DNA of 42,862 bases from the IMG/VR virus record IMGVR_UViG_3300044733_003195, positions 1 to 42,862 of that record. One strand, 5' to 3'. Under the pieces are notes generated by a model. It ran no database searches, had not been told where the DNA came from, and was given only the letters and a program-made list of their open reading frames with translations. Below, one piece after another: positions 15,518 through 24,892 of this stretch; positions within the stretch are counted from its first letter, which is position 1; each line of letters opens with the position of its first letter. The stretch comes from a virus. The position numbers and the translations under genes were made by a program.

Positions 15518-16732
15518 TTATATATAGTATAAAACTTCCGCAGTTCCTAAAAAGGTTGCGTTAGCACCTAATGGTGTTAAACAAACCCACATTTCATCTA
15601 ATGTTCCGTTAATATTAGAACCAACTCTTATTTGATTATCATCAATTTGTAATGTGGTTAAAGCTGATGTTCCTGCTTGACCAATTAAATTGGACATTAT
15701 ATGTCCTGAAGATGTAACCGTTGTTGTTCCTGTCTCTAACGCATATTGAAAAGGTGAATTTGGTATATCTATCCATGTTGGAGTTGCCGATAAGGTTGGG
15801 TTAAATTCTATGGTTACAAGATAGTTATCATTTGATGTGTTTAGAATAGATAAAGAATTATATTGTGATGTTACACCAATGTAAGATGATTTTAATCTAT
15901 ATCCAATAAAAGGATATTTAGTTCCTGATGTTGCTAAAGTTACGGTATTAGTTTGTTGTATTCCAACCGTCGAGTATAATCCGTTTAAGGCTCCTTCTGT
16001 CGATACTTGTGAACAAATCATATCAAAATATCCCGAACCACTTCCTAATTGTCTTATCTCATATCTTATAGGTTGATTAGGTGATGACATATAAACATTT
16101 GCCTCATTATTTGCACAATTATGTTCTGCAAAATAAAAAGTTTGTCCTGACAATACTAACCCAAATCTAAGTCTACCAACACCTAACCATTGGTAATCTA
16201 CCGTCATCAAATTTGCTAAACTCCAATCGATATTTAAAGGGTCGAATTGATCGGTATTCCAAGTTGTTGTTGATGCACTAAATATTGTTGTTCCTGACCT
16301 CCATATTTGAAAACTTATATCATTAGTAATACCATTACTTTCTAAAAAGAATCCGTCAAAAACTGAATTATATGTTGATGCGGTTGTTGAAACAAATGTC
16401 CCAACTCTTTTTATCACATTTGTTTCAATTGATAAATTTGAAAAACTAGCTTCAAACAGCTGACTTTTTCCTGGTTGATATATCGGGTGTGTTTTTGTTT
16501 GTCTTATAACCAAATCATTATTTGCAGATGTCGACATACGAACTCTTGCATATTCTTTTTGAAATACCGATGTTGCAGTTCCCGCAGTAACCTCATCAAC
16601 CTGTAATGGATTTTTATCGTAGACATGTTTTATATCTAAAAGATTTTGAACCGCCGCAGTTCTTAATCTACCAAAGGCATCCAAATTAGGACTATCAGAA
16701 TATGAAATTTCGTTATTAAATATGTAACTCAT
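15518..16732 (-). CDS. phage structural protein with DAFGRLRT ... PGKSQ head
   Basis: A 404-residue protein. Its first 100 residues hold DAFGRLRT, LLDIKHVYDKNPL and QPGKSQLFEASFSN, a pattern I recognise from structural proteins of many large phages, where it sits near tail fibres. The rest is beta-rich, with many Ser, Thr, Asn and Gly. No catalytic motif is present. It is placed between the 179-residue protein and the glycosyltransferase-like gene. A fibre, spike or decoration role is likely; which one is open. Confidence 0.72.
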   Translation of the reverse strand: MSYIFNNEISYSDSPNLDAFGRLRTAAVQNLLDIKHVYDKNPLQVDEVTAGTATSVFQKEYARVRMSTSANNDLVIRQTKTHPIYQPGKSQLFEASFSNLSIETNVIKRVGTFVSTTASTYNSVFDGFFLESNGITNDISFQIWRSGTTIFSASTTTWNTDQFDPLNIDWSLANLMTVDYQWLGVGRLRFGLVLSGQTFYFAEHNCANNEANVYMSSPNQPIRYEIRQLGSGSGYFDMICSQVSTEGALNGLYSTVGIQQTNTVTLATSGTKYPFIGYRLKSSYIGVTSQYNSLSILNTSNDNYLVTIEFNPTLSATPTWIDIPNSPFQYALETGTTTVTSSGHIMSNLIGQAGTSALTTLQIDDNQIRVGSNINGTLDEMWVCLTPLGANATFLGTAEVLYYI

Positions 16733-16739
16733 AATTTTA

Positions 16740-17279
16740 TTATATTATCCACCAATTATTGCTCCTAACAATTAAAGTTAGAGACATGTAGTTTATATTC
16801 ATTACTGAACTTATTTGACCGTCAATCAATGAACCTCCAACCGGGTTTAGGGTTATTGGGTTTGTCGCACAATTTCCCAGTTCATCTTTGATTATTAAAA
16901 ATTGACCCTTTCTACCAAAAGTCGAAGGTAGAGTTAATATAGCGGGTGCGGTCACCTTAACACCATAATAAGTATTATTCCAAGTTAATGTATCGTCTGA
17001 ATTTATTTCTGTTGTTTGATACGTAGGACTTCCACCTGTGTAAAAACCTGACACACTGAAGGTTCCTCCGGTATTGTTTGTAAAGATTGCCGTACCTGTA
17101 GAGTTAGTATAAGTTCCTCCTGTGACGAAAACATCGGTCTTTGATTCAAATACCTGACGTATTGATGCCTTATATGAAGACCCTGCAGGGTTTTGACTTG
17201 TGTCCCCCGTTATAACGATGTGAATTAAATCATCTAATGTAACACCAGTTGCAAATGTTCGATCAGTTAATAAAGACAT
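16740..17279 (-). CDS. short tail-fibre-like protein
   Basis: A 179-residue protein with a coil-like head (DRTFATGVTLDDLIHIVITG) and a beta-rich body with Thr/Gly/Ser repeats, ending in VRSNNWWII. The end LIVRSNNWWII is like the closing strand of short fibre head domains (single-subunit trimers), but this is only a resemblance. It lies between the 101-residue and the 404-residue structural genes and carries a TATTTAT motif 9 nt before its start. Confidence 0.65.
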   Translation of the reverse strand: MSLLTDRTFATGVTLDDLIHIVITGDTSQNPAGSSYKASIRQVFESKTDVFVTGGTYTNSTGTAIFTNNTGGTFSVSGFYTGGSPTYQTTEINSDDTLTWNNTYYGVKVTAPAILTLPSTFGRKGQFLIIKDELGNCATNPITLNPVGGSLIDGQISSVMNINYMSLTLIVRSNNWWII

Positions 17280-17288
17280 TTTTATTTA

Positions 17289-17295
17289 ATAAATA
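17289..17295 (-). promoter_or_regulatory. TATTTAT motif before the 179-residue gene
   Basis: TATTTAT in coding orientation 9 nt before the start codon, in the 21-nt gap after the 101-residue gene. Confidence 0.4.
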
Positions 17296-17300
17296 TTAGA

Positions 17301-17606
17301 CTATTGAAAATTGTATTGTTGTCCGTCCATAAAGAAAAATAAGTCAAAATTTTGAAACTGTTTTTTTGTTGATAAATCTTCTCCAGGTTGACAGTTTATA
17401 ATTTCAGAAACTTCACATCCAACACTATCAATAATTTTGAAAAGTAATGCAGGTGCGGTATTAAATTGAGGTGTTAAATTAAACAAATATGGAAATGTAG
17501 TCCCGCTTCCAACGTATTGACATTGATTACCATAAACATCACAAGCAATTCCACTAAAGGGTGGTGTTACGTTATTTGCCGATATAACATAAACTTGACT
17601 TACCAT
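17301..17606 (-). CDS. small virion-like protein, paralogue of the plus-strand 73-residue protein
   Basis: A 101-residue protein (MVSQVYVISANNVTPPFSGI) with the same core pattern as the plus-strand protein at 7866: PYLF, then KIIDSVGCEVSE. The last 30 residues are unique to this copy (LFFFMDGQQYNFQ). Its start directly follows the stop codon of the 731-residue gene, so the two are probably translated together. The function is unknown; a small beta-domain of the fibre network is the best guess. Confidence 0.65.
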   Translation of the reverse strand: MVSQVYVISANNVTPPFSGIACDVYGNQCQYVGSGTTFPYLFNLTPQFNTAPALLFKIIDSVGCEVSEIINCQPGEDLSTKKQFQNFDLFFFMDGQQYNFQ

Positions 17607-19802
17607 TTAACTACAACTTACACAAGATATATCATAGTCTATTATTAGTTTGACCATCAACTGCGTATCTTGTAATGGGTTTATTGGAACGATTTCACAA
17701 CCTTTTGGTATTTCATCACAAGTTGTGCTAACCGTTATTCGATTTGTTACAATATCAATTGTAACTGCAGAAATACCTATGAAATTTTCCAAAGTGTTTA
17801 TAATTGTATCGGCCCACAATTGGTCTGTTGGGTAGTCCGTTGATCCACTTGATGTGTAAAATTCTGTCTGAGCCGACTGAGAACCAACACTAGCATAAAT
17901 AGAAAACACGGCTTCATTTATAATACAATTTGTATCGCCACTTGTTAAATCGTAAAACCCTTCTAAGAACATTGACCTTATGTTCCGTTTAGTCACAAGA
18001 CCACTATCTTTAAACTCATCACTACAAACGTTATAATATCTGTAATTGTTATATTTTTTTGTTCCTATAAGAGTTGTAAATTTTGTTAGTGTGCAACCGC
18101 TAGCATCCACAACGGTGCAACTATATGTTCCTGCGGTTAATTCTGTTACGGTGCTTCCTGTTTGTGATCCAACAGATCCTCCACTCCAAATATAAGTGAA
18201 TGGTGGTTCACCACTATTAATGTAAGTTGTTATTGTTCCATCGTTTCCAACTATAGGTTGTGTTGAAATAAGATTGAAAAAAACGGCCTGACTATTTGAA
18301 ATAAAAACAGGAATTGTTTGAGAACAGGATGGTGATCCTGAATCTTGAACTGTCAATGTATAGTTTCCGTATTTTAAATTAGTAAAAGTGCTAATTGGTG
18401 TGTTTGTTGTTGTTGGATTGTAAGTTGGTCCAACTAAAGTATATGTGTATGGTAGAGTTCCTCCAGTTGAAACTGATGCTTGTAATATACCATTATTTTG
18501 ACCACATGTTGTTCCTGTGGTTGATGCTGAAACGGTGAATAAATCAACAGAATTGATGGTTGTGGTTGCAGTATAAGTGCAACCAACTGAGCTCACAGTC
18601 ACTAAATATGTTCCATTTGTTAATCCGTAGAAAAACTGATTCGAATTGTTAATGGTTCCCGTTTGTTGTATTCCTGTTGATCCTGATATTGTGATTTGAA
18701 GGTTTTGAGCGGTGCTTAACCCATTATCAACCAAAACTTGTATTATTCCATTATTAGTAGAACATGTTGAGTTTGTTGTGTTTATTGCAACATTCGTAAA
18801 TGAGTTTGGTGTTGTTAAAGTTACCGAATCGTAAATTGTGCAAAGACCAGCATCAGTTACCAAAAATGAATATGAACCACTTGTCAATCCTGTGAATATT
18901 ACTGAAGTTCCAAAAGTTATTTCAACTTGACCTGTTGATGCACTAAAAAAGTAAGGTGGTGTTCCATCAACAACAATGAATTCCACTTCACCGTCATTTT
19001 GGAAGCAACTTGGTTGTTGTAATACTATGAAACCTCCCGAAGTTATAGGATTGACATTATTCACCGTAAAAGATTGTGAATCAACACACCCTAATGAGTT
19101 CGTCACCGTTGCGACATAAGTTCCGGCGGTTAATCCCGTTATTGTCTCACCACTTTGAGGTAAAACACTTGGTGACCAATTTATTGTGTATGCCGATGTA
19201 GGTAGAGTTAGACCCGTTAAAAATATTTTACCTGAAGCCGGTCCAAGACAAGATGCGTTATCTACAACATAACCTCCAAAAGTAAAAAGGTCTGACGGAT
19301 TTATTATGACTGAGGCAGTAATTCCTGTGCATCCACCACCATCATTTGCAACGATGTAATACGTATCGGCAGATAGTGAGGTAAAATTATAGTCATTTGT
19401 AGTTGATGTTGCTGAACTTATAAAATTATCTAAACCATCGTATAAATAAAAGGTTGAAAATCCGTAAACTCCTGAAGTAAAACCGGTAATTGATCCATTA
19501 TCTAATCCACAAGTAGTGTGTTCGGAATCGATTGTTGCTGTTGTTCCCGTTGAGATATATACTGATTGGATTATAGAATTACTTCCTCCATCAGTTATTT
19601 GAAGAAAATATGTTCCTCCGCTCGCACCTGAATAATAATATTCATATGGAGGAGTTAACCCACTTGTTGGGAACGGGCAACCTGTTGTAATACAACTTAC
19701 CGCAAATGGTGGTGTATTACCTGTGACTTGTAAAAAAACTTCCCCAAGCCCCAAATTGGAACAATCTCCGGTTACACTATATTGTAAAAGCGATATACTC
19801 AT
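17607..19802 (-). CDS. tandem SprB/Ig-repeat adhesin-like tail protein
   Basis: A 731-residue protein built from about seven modules of 80-85 residues (about residues 5-575). Typical pieces are GTPPYFFSAS, LTAGTYVATVTNSLGC, LTSGSYSFLVTDAGLC and LTAGTYSCTVVDASGC, each ending in a strand with one Cys. These match SprB-type repeats of Bacteroidota surface adhesins. The last 150 residues form a different domain (DYPTDQLWADTIINTLENF, then a C-rich end) that resembles the end of the neighbouring 995-residue protein. It shares one base with the stop of that gene. It is probably a long flexible arm at the baseplate; its host contact is inferred. Confidence 0.76.
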   Translation of the reverse strand: MSISLLQYSVTGDCSNLGLGEVFLQVTGNTPPFAVSCITTGCPFPTSGLTPPYEYYYSGASGGTYFLQITDGGSNSIIQSVYISTGTTATIDSEHTTCGLDNGSITGFTSGVYGFSTFYLYDGLDNFISSATSTTNDYNFTSLSADTYYIVANDGGGCTGITASVIINPSDLFTFGGYVVDNASCLGPASGKIFLTGLTLPTSAYTINWSPSVLPQSGETITGLTAGTYVATVTNSLGCVDSQSFTVNNVNPITSGGFIVLQQPSCFQNDGEVEFIVVDGTPPYFFSASTGQVEITFGTSVIFTGLTSGSYSFLVTDAGLCTIYDSVTLTTPNSFTNVAINTTNSTCSTNNGIIQVLVDNGLSTAQNLQITISGSTGIQQTGTINNSNQFFYGLTNGTYLVTVSSVGCTYTATTTINSVDLFTVSASTTGTTCGQNNGILQASVSTGGTLPYTYTLVGPTYNPTTTNTPISTFTNLKYGNYTLTVQDSGSPSCSQTIPVFISNSQAVFFNLISTQPIVGNDGTITTYINSGEPPFTYIWSGGSVGSQTGSTVTELTAGTYSCTVVDASGCTLTKFTTLIGTKKYNNYRYYNVCSDEFKDSGLVTKRNIRSMFLEGFYDLTSGDTNCIINEAVFSIYASVGSQSAQTEFYTSSGSTDYPTDQLWADTIINTLENFIGISAVTIDIVTNRITVSTTCDEIPKGCEIVPINPLQDTQLMVKLIIDYDISCVSCS

Positions 19803-22789
19803 TATGCGTTACAGAAAATATCAAAGTTTATTCCCACATTTAATTGAAAATCGTCGAAGTTCGGAACGCAGTTATTATTAAACACAACCAACGTCTCGTC
19901 CTCCTCATCGATATTATAACTATATCCATAGTTTAGTAAATCGGTGAATGTTTGTTGGACCGCTAAAACCCACGTAGATGGGCTTGGGTAACTTCCCGTT
20001 CCAACACCTGTAAAAAATTGTTGTTGTGCGATTTGAACTCCGTTTATTCTAACATCCACAAACCAAGTGCTAATTGTTGAGTTTAACTGGCAGGTATTTG
20101 GGTTAATTCCTATTGAAACGAAAAATTCTTGTAAAGTTTGATTTAATATTACACCAAAAGATGTAATGTTTGGATCCGAATTCCAAGGATATAAACCACA
20201 AGTTACTTCTTGAACAGGACAGTCAATCACATATAAATTAGTTATTAAATCACAAGGAGTGCAAGGTATTGGTAAAAACTTACAACCTTCTTGTCTTCTC
20301 CATACAAATTTTTGTCTGTGGAAAATTGAGTTTTCTAATCGGACACCTGTGTTCCAAATTGTGGTTGCAGGAACCATTTGTTCTATTAGTTGTATCCAAT
20401 AGTCACCCATACCATTAACAAAATCAATCATCGTTTTGTATGTAAAATTATCATTTGGAATACCAGCCTGAGTTAGTGATTCCAAATATTTCCAATAAAT
20501 CGATTGTAATGTTGGGTATCCTCCCGTTTTTCCGTCAGTAATAAATTGACGATTTCGGGTGTTTATCATATTTCTCCAAAATGTTTGGGCAAATTCAAAG
20601 AATGTTTTTTGTTTTGGTTTTGGGACTATTGTTGTCCAATCCACTCCCCCTAATTTAGGATATGGATTATAAGTTTGACATGGTGAAGGTGGTGTATAAA
20701 ATAACCCTTGTTCAGGTATTGGGTAGTTGTATTGTCTTGACATAGTCCAAACGTCATAAACAAGACCCTGAGCCGGGTTCATCATTATATCCACATTTTT
20801 AACATTCAAAGTCAAACATTCCTCACCAACAGAATAATAAGCGGTAAAACCACCATCGGATGAGACTCTTAAAAATGGATCAGTATCAACCCAACTTTTT
20901 TTATTGTCTTGGACATTTCTTAATTTATACCCAAGATCCATATATGGAAATTGTCTATACCTTTGTAGATATTCTTGACCATAGTTAAAAGGAATAAGTT
21001 CAGTTTGATAATTCGGGTTGTTTCCTGTGAATACGGCATTTGTCGGAACCGCAAACTCGGGCATTCTATGTTGTGGTGTTGATTGATACCATCCCCCTCC
21101 AACTTGAAAGAAGTAGTCTTCGGTTGCTGTTGGCATTTTTGGACACCCAAAATCATCAACAGGGTAATCGTTTCTTGTGGTTAGAACGTTTGCGTTAGTA
21201 GTTGTCGTCGTAAATCCTGTATATTGTATTCCTTGTATTGAAAATACATTTGCCGTTTCTAATACTGGAAATTGTTGTATGAAACTACCTAAACTAATTT
21301 GTGCATATTGTTGATCGAACTCAGACATATTTATTCGTCTGTCGGCTACGTAAATATATTCATTAAAATCAATCAAGGCTTCAGGAGCCCCAATCATTCT
21401 TAATAAACACTCAATAGACTTTCTTGTTCCTTTTGATTTAAAAAGGTATGCTGAGTTGATTATTATGTTTCTAAAAAATTGGTAATTGACTTCCTCGGGT
21501 GTTGGTCCTATTTGTAATCCTGGAAATCTATTTGGTTGAGTTGTAAATACGGCTTGTAATAACTCCTCTTGTGATATGGGTGAAAAATTTGTGGCCCATC
21601 CAAGAGTTTGTGCCAAATTTTTTAAAAGTTGTGATGGTATATCATTTTGAACGGTATAATGAACACTATTTATATTTCCAAGTGCGGTTATAAATGTTCT
21701 TGTTTCGTCAAAACTTCTTCCGTAAATCTGAAGTAATTTTTCAAATTTTTGATCGGGTGTATCAAATTCTTTTAAGGCACCAGTTGTTAAAAATCTTGAT
21801 ATAATATTGGTATTGTATTGGTCAAGATTCACCGCAAACTCATTAATTTGAATTAGATAATTATCAAACGTTACTGTTGATATGTCCAAGTTCCAAACTC
21901 CTCCTTTGGGCCAAGTGGCACTTTGTTTTGTAATAGCAAAACTCCCATCTTCTTGTTCGATCGGAACATAAAATTGAGCGGTGTATGGTGGTGTTATACT
22001 TCGGTTCAACAAGAAATTTTCAACAGGATCAAAATCCAAATTATAAACCCTATTAACTTCAAAATCGTTTGGTCTGATTACCAAGTAATCATTTGTTGAG
22101 GTCAATCCGCTAAATGGGTTTCCATCAACAATTATTTTTAGAGTAGTCGAATTACTATCTGTTGGAAACAAATAGTTTAATGGATACTGTTTTCCATTAA
22201 CAAACAAAATGTATTTTTTATACTCCAACTTCATGTTTCTTAGTGGTGAAACTTGAAGTTCATTAAACATCATATTTGTCTCGGCGTTTATCGTATAATC
22301 TATTTCAAAAGGATTAAGAATAGAAGATATATAGATTTCTAATGTTGTATCATCAGCAACCTTATCATAAGATATGTTAAATGCGGTTGTTTGTTTTGCA
22401 AATGTTGGTGTTGTTGAATTTACCTCTAAGGCTGCAGGAAAATAGTTAATTATTTTTGTAACCGAGACTGAAAATCTTTTAACCAACGATCCATATTGTG
22501 TGAAGTTTGTTACTTGTGATAAATCATAATTTGGATAAACTCTATAATTGTTAGCCAGAATTTGTGCCGATTCAACTTGGTTTGAAATATTCAAAGACTC
22601 CAAGTTTATTGGGTCTGAGAAAGTTCCTATGGTAAAAGTTCTGTTTTGTTTTTCACTAATACCTGTTGTGAAATTAAAATTCGCTTGCGTTAGTCCTCCT
22701 CCAGTTACTAACTGAACTCCAACCAAGTTATTTGAAAATTGGTTAGCCGCACTACTTTGAGGGGGACAATATATTTTTTCAAATGCCAT
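19802..22789 (-). CDS. large baseplate-type protein with a tail-protein-I-like segment
   Basis: A 995-residue protein. The N-terminal half is beta-rich. Near residues 350-470 is a helical segment (FEKLLQIYGRSFDETRTFI, then a stretch with LFKSKGTRKSIECLLRMIGA) resembling the P2 gpI-like baseplate fold in general shape. The last 130 residues contain a cysteine-rich part (CKFLPIPCTPCD) and a terminal domain (SYPSPSTWVLAVQQTFTDLL, ending near FDIFCNA) related to the end of the 731-residue protein. It overlaps its neighbours on both sides by 1 nt, pointing to one polycistronic unit. Baseplate placement is inferred from the context after gp25 and gp6. Confidence 0.7.
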   Translation of the reverse strand: MAFEKIYCPPQSSAANQFSNNLVGVQLVTGGGLTQANFNFTTGISEKQNRTFTIGTFSDPINLESLNISNQVESAQILANNYRVYPNYDLSQVTNFTQYGSLVKRFSVSVTKIINYFPAALEVNSTTPTFAKQTTAFNISYDKVADDTTLEIYISSILNPFEIDYTINAETNMMFNELQVSPLRNMKLEYKKYILFVNGKQYPLNYLFPTDSNSTTLKIIVDGNPFSGLTSTNDYLVIRPNDFEVNRVYNLDFDPVENFLLNRSITPPYTAQFYVPIEQEDGSFAITKQSATWPKGGVWNLDISTVTFDNYLIQINEFAVNLDQYNTNIISRFLTTGALKEFDTPDQKFEKLLQIYGRSFDETRTFITALGNINSVHYTVQNDIPSQLLKNLAQTLGWATNFSPISQEELLQAVFTTQPNRFPGLQIGPTPEEVNYQFFRNIIINSAYLFKSKGTRKSIECLLRMIGAPEALIDFNEYIYVADRRINMSEFDQQYAQISLGSFIQQFPVLETANVFSIQGIQYTGFTTTTTNANVLTTRNDYPVDDFGCPKMPTATEDYFFQVGGGWYQSTPQHRMPEFAVPTNAVFTGNNPNYQTELIPFNYGQEYLQRYRQFPYMDLGYKLRNVQDNKKSWVDTDPFLRVSSDGGFTAYYSVGEECLTLNVKNVDIMMNPAQGLVYDVWTMSRQYNYPIPEQGLFYTPPSPCQTYNPYPKLGGVDWTTIVPKPKQKTFFEFAQTFWRNMINTRNRQFITDGKTGGYPTLQSIYWKYLESLTQAGIPNDNFTYKTMIDFVNGMGDYWIQLIEQMVPATTIWNTGVRLENSIFHRQKFVWRRQEGCKFLPIPCTPCDLITNLYVIDCPVQEVTCGLYPWNSDPNITSFGVILNQTLQEFFVSIGINPNTCQLNSTISTWFVDVRINGVQIAQQQFFTGVGTGSYPSPSTWVLAVQQTFTDLLNYGYSYNIDEEDETLVVFNNNCVPNFDDFQLNVGINFDIFCNA

Positions 22790-23694
22790 TAAGCCGTAAT
22801 ATTGTTAAATGCCTTAGAGAAATCGATATTCTCATTTCGATCTTGTCTAACCTCATAAAGAAGGGTATTAAACTGATCTTTAATTTCGTATAAGTTATAT
22901 TGTTTGTAAATATTGTTGTTTGAGTCGTAAATTGTGTATATACCGTCTTCCATAGATTTGGTTTGATTTCCATAAAGAGCAATTGCTAATGTTGAAATAT
23001 CCTGATCCACAATTTCAATTTCTGTGGTAATCGGGTTGAAATATGTGTTGGTTATAATAATATTTTGATTGGGTTGTCCTATAAATGGTGTTGCACTTGG
23101 TTTATTTGTTGGCGAAGATGATGGTGATAAAGTGCAAAACAATAAGTTTGTTGCTCCCTCCACATATCTATATCTTATTGATTTTTGAATTGTGTTTGTC
23201 AAGTTCTGAACAACTGGTTCGCAATAAAATGAAGATGTAATAATTCTAAAAAAGTTAGGTATTTTTGTTCCATCAGAGTTAAGATACTCAACTCTAAACC
23301 CAACCAAACCTTGATTAACAAATTTGTTTCTATATTGTGATGGAACATTATTGAGGTCAATAACAATACCTTTAACATTTGGTAATGATGATAAAACACC
23401 ACAATCTGTTATTACTGTTCTAATTTCAGCAGGTCTTATCATTAGGGTGTATATACCAAGCTTGTTGAATTGATCTGCCGGTAATTTTAGATTATAAAGC
23501 CCTCCTAAGATTTCAACACTACTTCCTCCTGTATTGTTATTATTAAAATACGGTCTCAACACGTCTTGAGCATTCAAAGTTGATAAAACAAAGTTTTGTG
23601 TGTCATCTCTAGATTCAGTATAAACCATTACGATTTCAACATCCTCGGGACTTACGTCTGCCGGTCTTATATTTCCATAATTACCTGTTGCCAT
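22789..23694 (-). CDS. unidentified baseplate-region structural protein (301 aa)
   Basis: A 301-residue, mostly beta-looking protein (MATGNYGNIRPADVSPEDVE at the start). It has a short Ser/Pro linker near residue 193 (SPSSSPTNKPSATPF) that separates two parts. No family is recognised. It is transcribed between the PKD-containing protein and the 995-residue protein, with a 1-nt overlap downstream and a TATTTATA motif upstream. It is likely a virion protein by position only. Confidence 0.65.
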   Translation of the reverse strand: MATGNYGNIRPADVSPEDVEIVMVYTESRDDTQNFVLSTLNAQDVLRPYFNNNNTGGSSVEILGGLYNLKLPADQFNKLGIYTLMIRPAEIRTVITDCGVLSSLPNVKGIVIDLNNVPSQYRNKFVNQGLVGFRVEYLNSDGTKIPNFFRIITSSFYCEPVVQNLTNTIQKSIRYRYVEGATNLLFCTLSPSSSPTNKPSATPFIGQPNQNIIITNTYFNPITTEIEIVDQDISTLAIALYGNQTKSMEDGIYTIYDSNNNIYKQYNLYEIKDQFNTLLYEVRQDRNENIDFSKAFNNITA

Positions 23695-23707
23695 TTTTTT
23701 TCTTTTT

Positions 23708-23715
23708 TATAAATA
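23708..23715 (-). promoter_or_regulatory. TATTTATA motif before the 301-residue gene
   Basis: TATTTATA in coding orientation 13 nt before the start codon, in the 22-nt gap behind the 391-residue gene. Confidence 0.4.
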
Positions 23716-23716
23716 T

Positions 23717-24892
23717 TTAAGTTGATACTTTTTCTATTGTAAAATATTTGTATCCGTATTTTTGTAAATCACCAATATTATCAACTTCACCTAACCTCAT
23801 AACATTTTCTAATGGTGTGTATTTACCTCTTTCTATATACACGTTAGTTATTATTTCTGCTTGGTCAATAACATTCATCAAACCTTCATCTTTTGTTATA
23901 CCCGTCATGATTATTTCGCCAGGAACTAATCCATAAGAATTCACAAAATATATTGTAAAATCTTCATAATCATGATAAATCATATCGTTTATCGTATAAG
24001 CGGTATAGGTATTTGTTTGATCAACACCATAAAAAGTTCCTATGGCCCCTGTGGATCCTGTAACCTGAACTCCCAAAACAAATTTCCCCGCAACTAAATT
24101 ATTTTTTGGACCATATTGTGCCAAGTCGTTCACCGAGGACTCTGTTAGTCCTGTTATTGGAAATGGAACTGTTGTATAGTTGTATGAATAATAGTCGTTA
24201 ATATCGGTATTAGAATCCCCCGTAAAAATATAGTCATAACTTATGGGGGTTGCGCTCCAACTACCTCCAGCAGGAAAAAATGTTATTGAACCTTGTGGGT
24301 TTGGTATTGTTGCATTTGTGAAAGGGGTTGTTATTGGTTTTTGAACTTTTGATATACCCCAAGGTGATGTGGCCGTTAATGTGATGGTATAATTATTTTG
24401 TGCCGTTGGGTAGATGTGTGTTAGTGGAGTGATCCCTAATACTTGTTGTGTTGGTGACCCATCTCCCCAATCAACAACAAAGGTCACGACACTTAGAAAT
24501 TTTATTAGTTCTAAATCTGATGTATTATAAAACACATAGGTGAATGGGTTTATTGTATCTGCCGTTACAATAAAGTTATTTAACACATCGGCTTGTAAAA
24601 CCATACCATCGAATGGTGAGTAATAACCTATATCGATAGTTGTTTCAGTAATCATAATATTTACAGAAAGACCGGTCAAAAATGATGTTCCTTCTGTATT
24701 TCCACTTAACAAATATGACATAGGTAGATAAACTCCTGTTTGACCTATGTCAGATACTGTTGTTGGGGAATTAACCAAACAACAAGGATCCAAAATTTCA
24801 AAGATGTTTGTTAGTCCCGTAAAACCAGCAAAAACCAAATCACTTTTTATGTTTTCGGGGGATATAATAAATTTGTAGTCAGGACTTTCCAT
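23717..24892 (-). CDS. tail protein with a PKD domain
   Basis: A 391-residue protein with a clear PKD domain at about residues 135-180 (VVDWGDGSPTQ, then HIYPT and NYTITLTATS). The N-terminal part holds Ig-like strands and a CC pair (residues 37-38). The C-terminal part is mixed and ends near KYGYKYFTIEKVST. PKD domains carry protein and carbohydrate contacts and are common in Bacteroidota surface proteins. The gene shares a base with the preceding 268-residue gene and belongs to the baseplate/fibre block. Its partner is unknown. Confidence 0.74.
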   Translation of the reverse strand: MESPDYKFIISPENIKSDLVFAGFTGLTNIFEILDPCCLVNSPTTVSDIGQTGVYLPMSYLLSGNTEGTSFLTGLSVNIMITETTIDIGYYSPFDGMVLQADVLNNFIVTADTINPFTYVFYNTSDLELIKFLSVVTFVVDWGDGSPTQQVLGITPLTHIYPTAQNNYTITLTATSPWGISKVQKPITTPFTNATIPNPQGSITFFPAGGSWSATPISYDYIFTGDSNTDINDYYSYNYTTVPFPITGLTESSVNDLAQYGPKNNLVAGKFVLGVQVTGSTGAIGTFYGVDQTNTYTAYTINDMIYHDYEDFTIYFVNSYGLVPGEIIMTGITKDEGLMNVIDQAEIITNVYIERGKYTPLENVMRLGEVDNIGDLQKYGYKYFTIEKVST

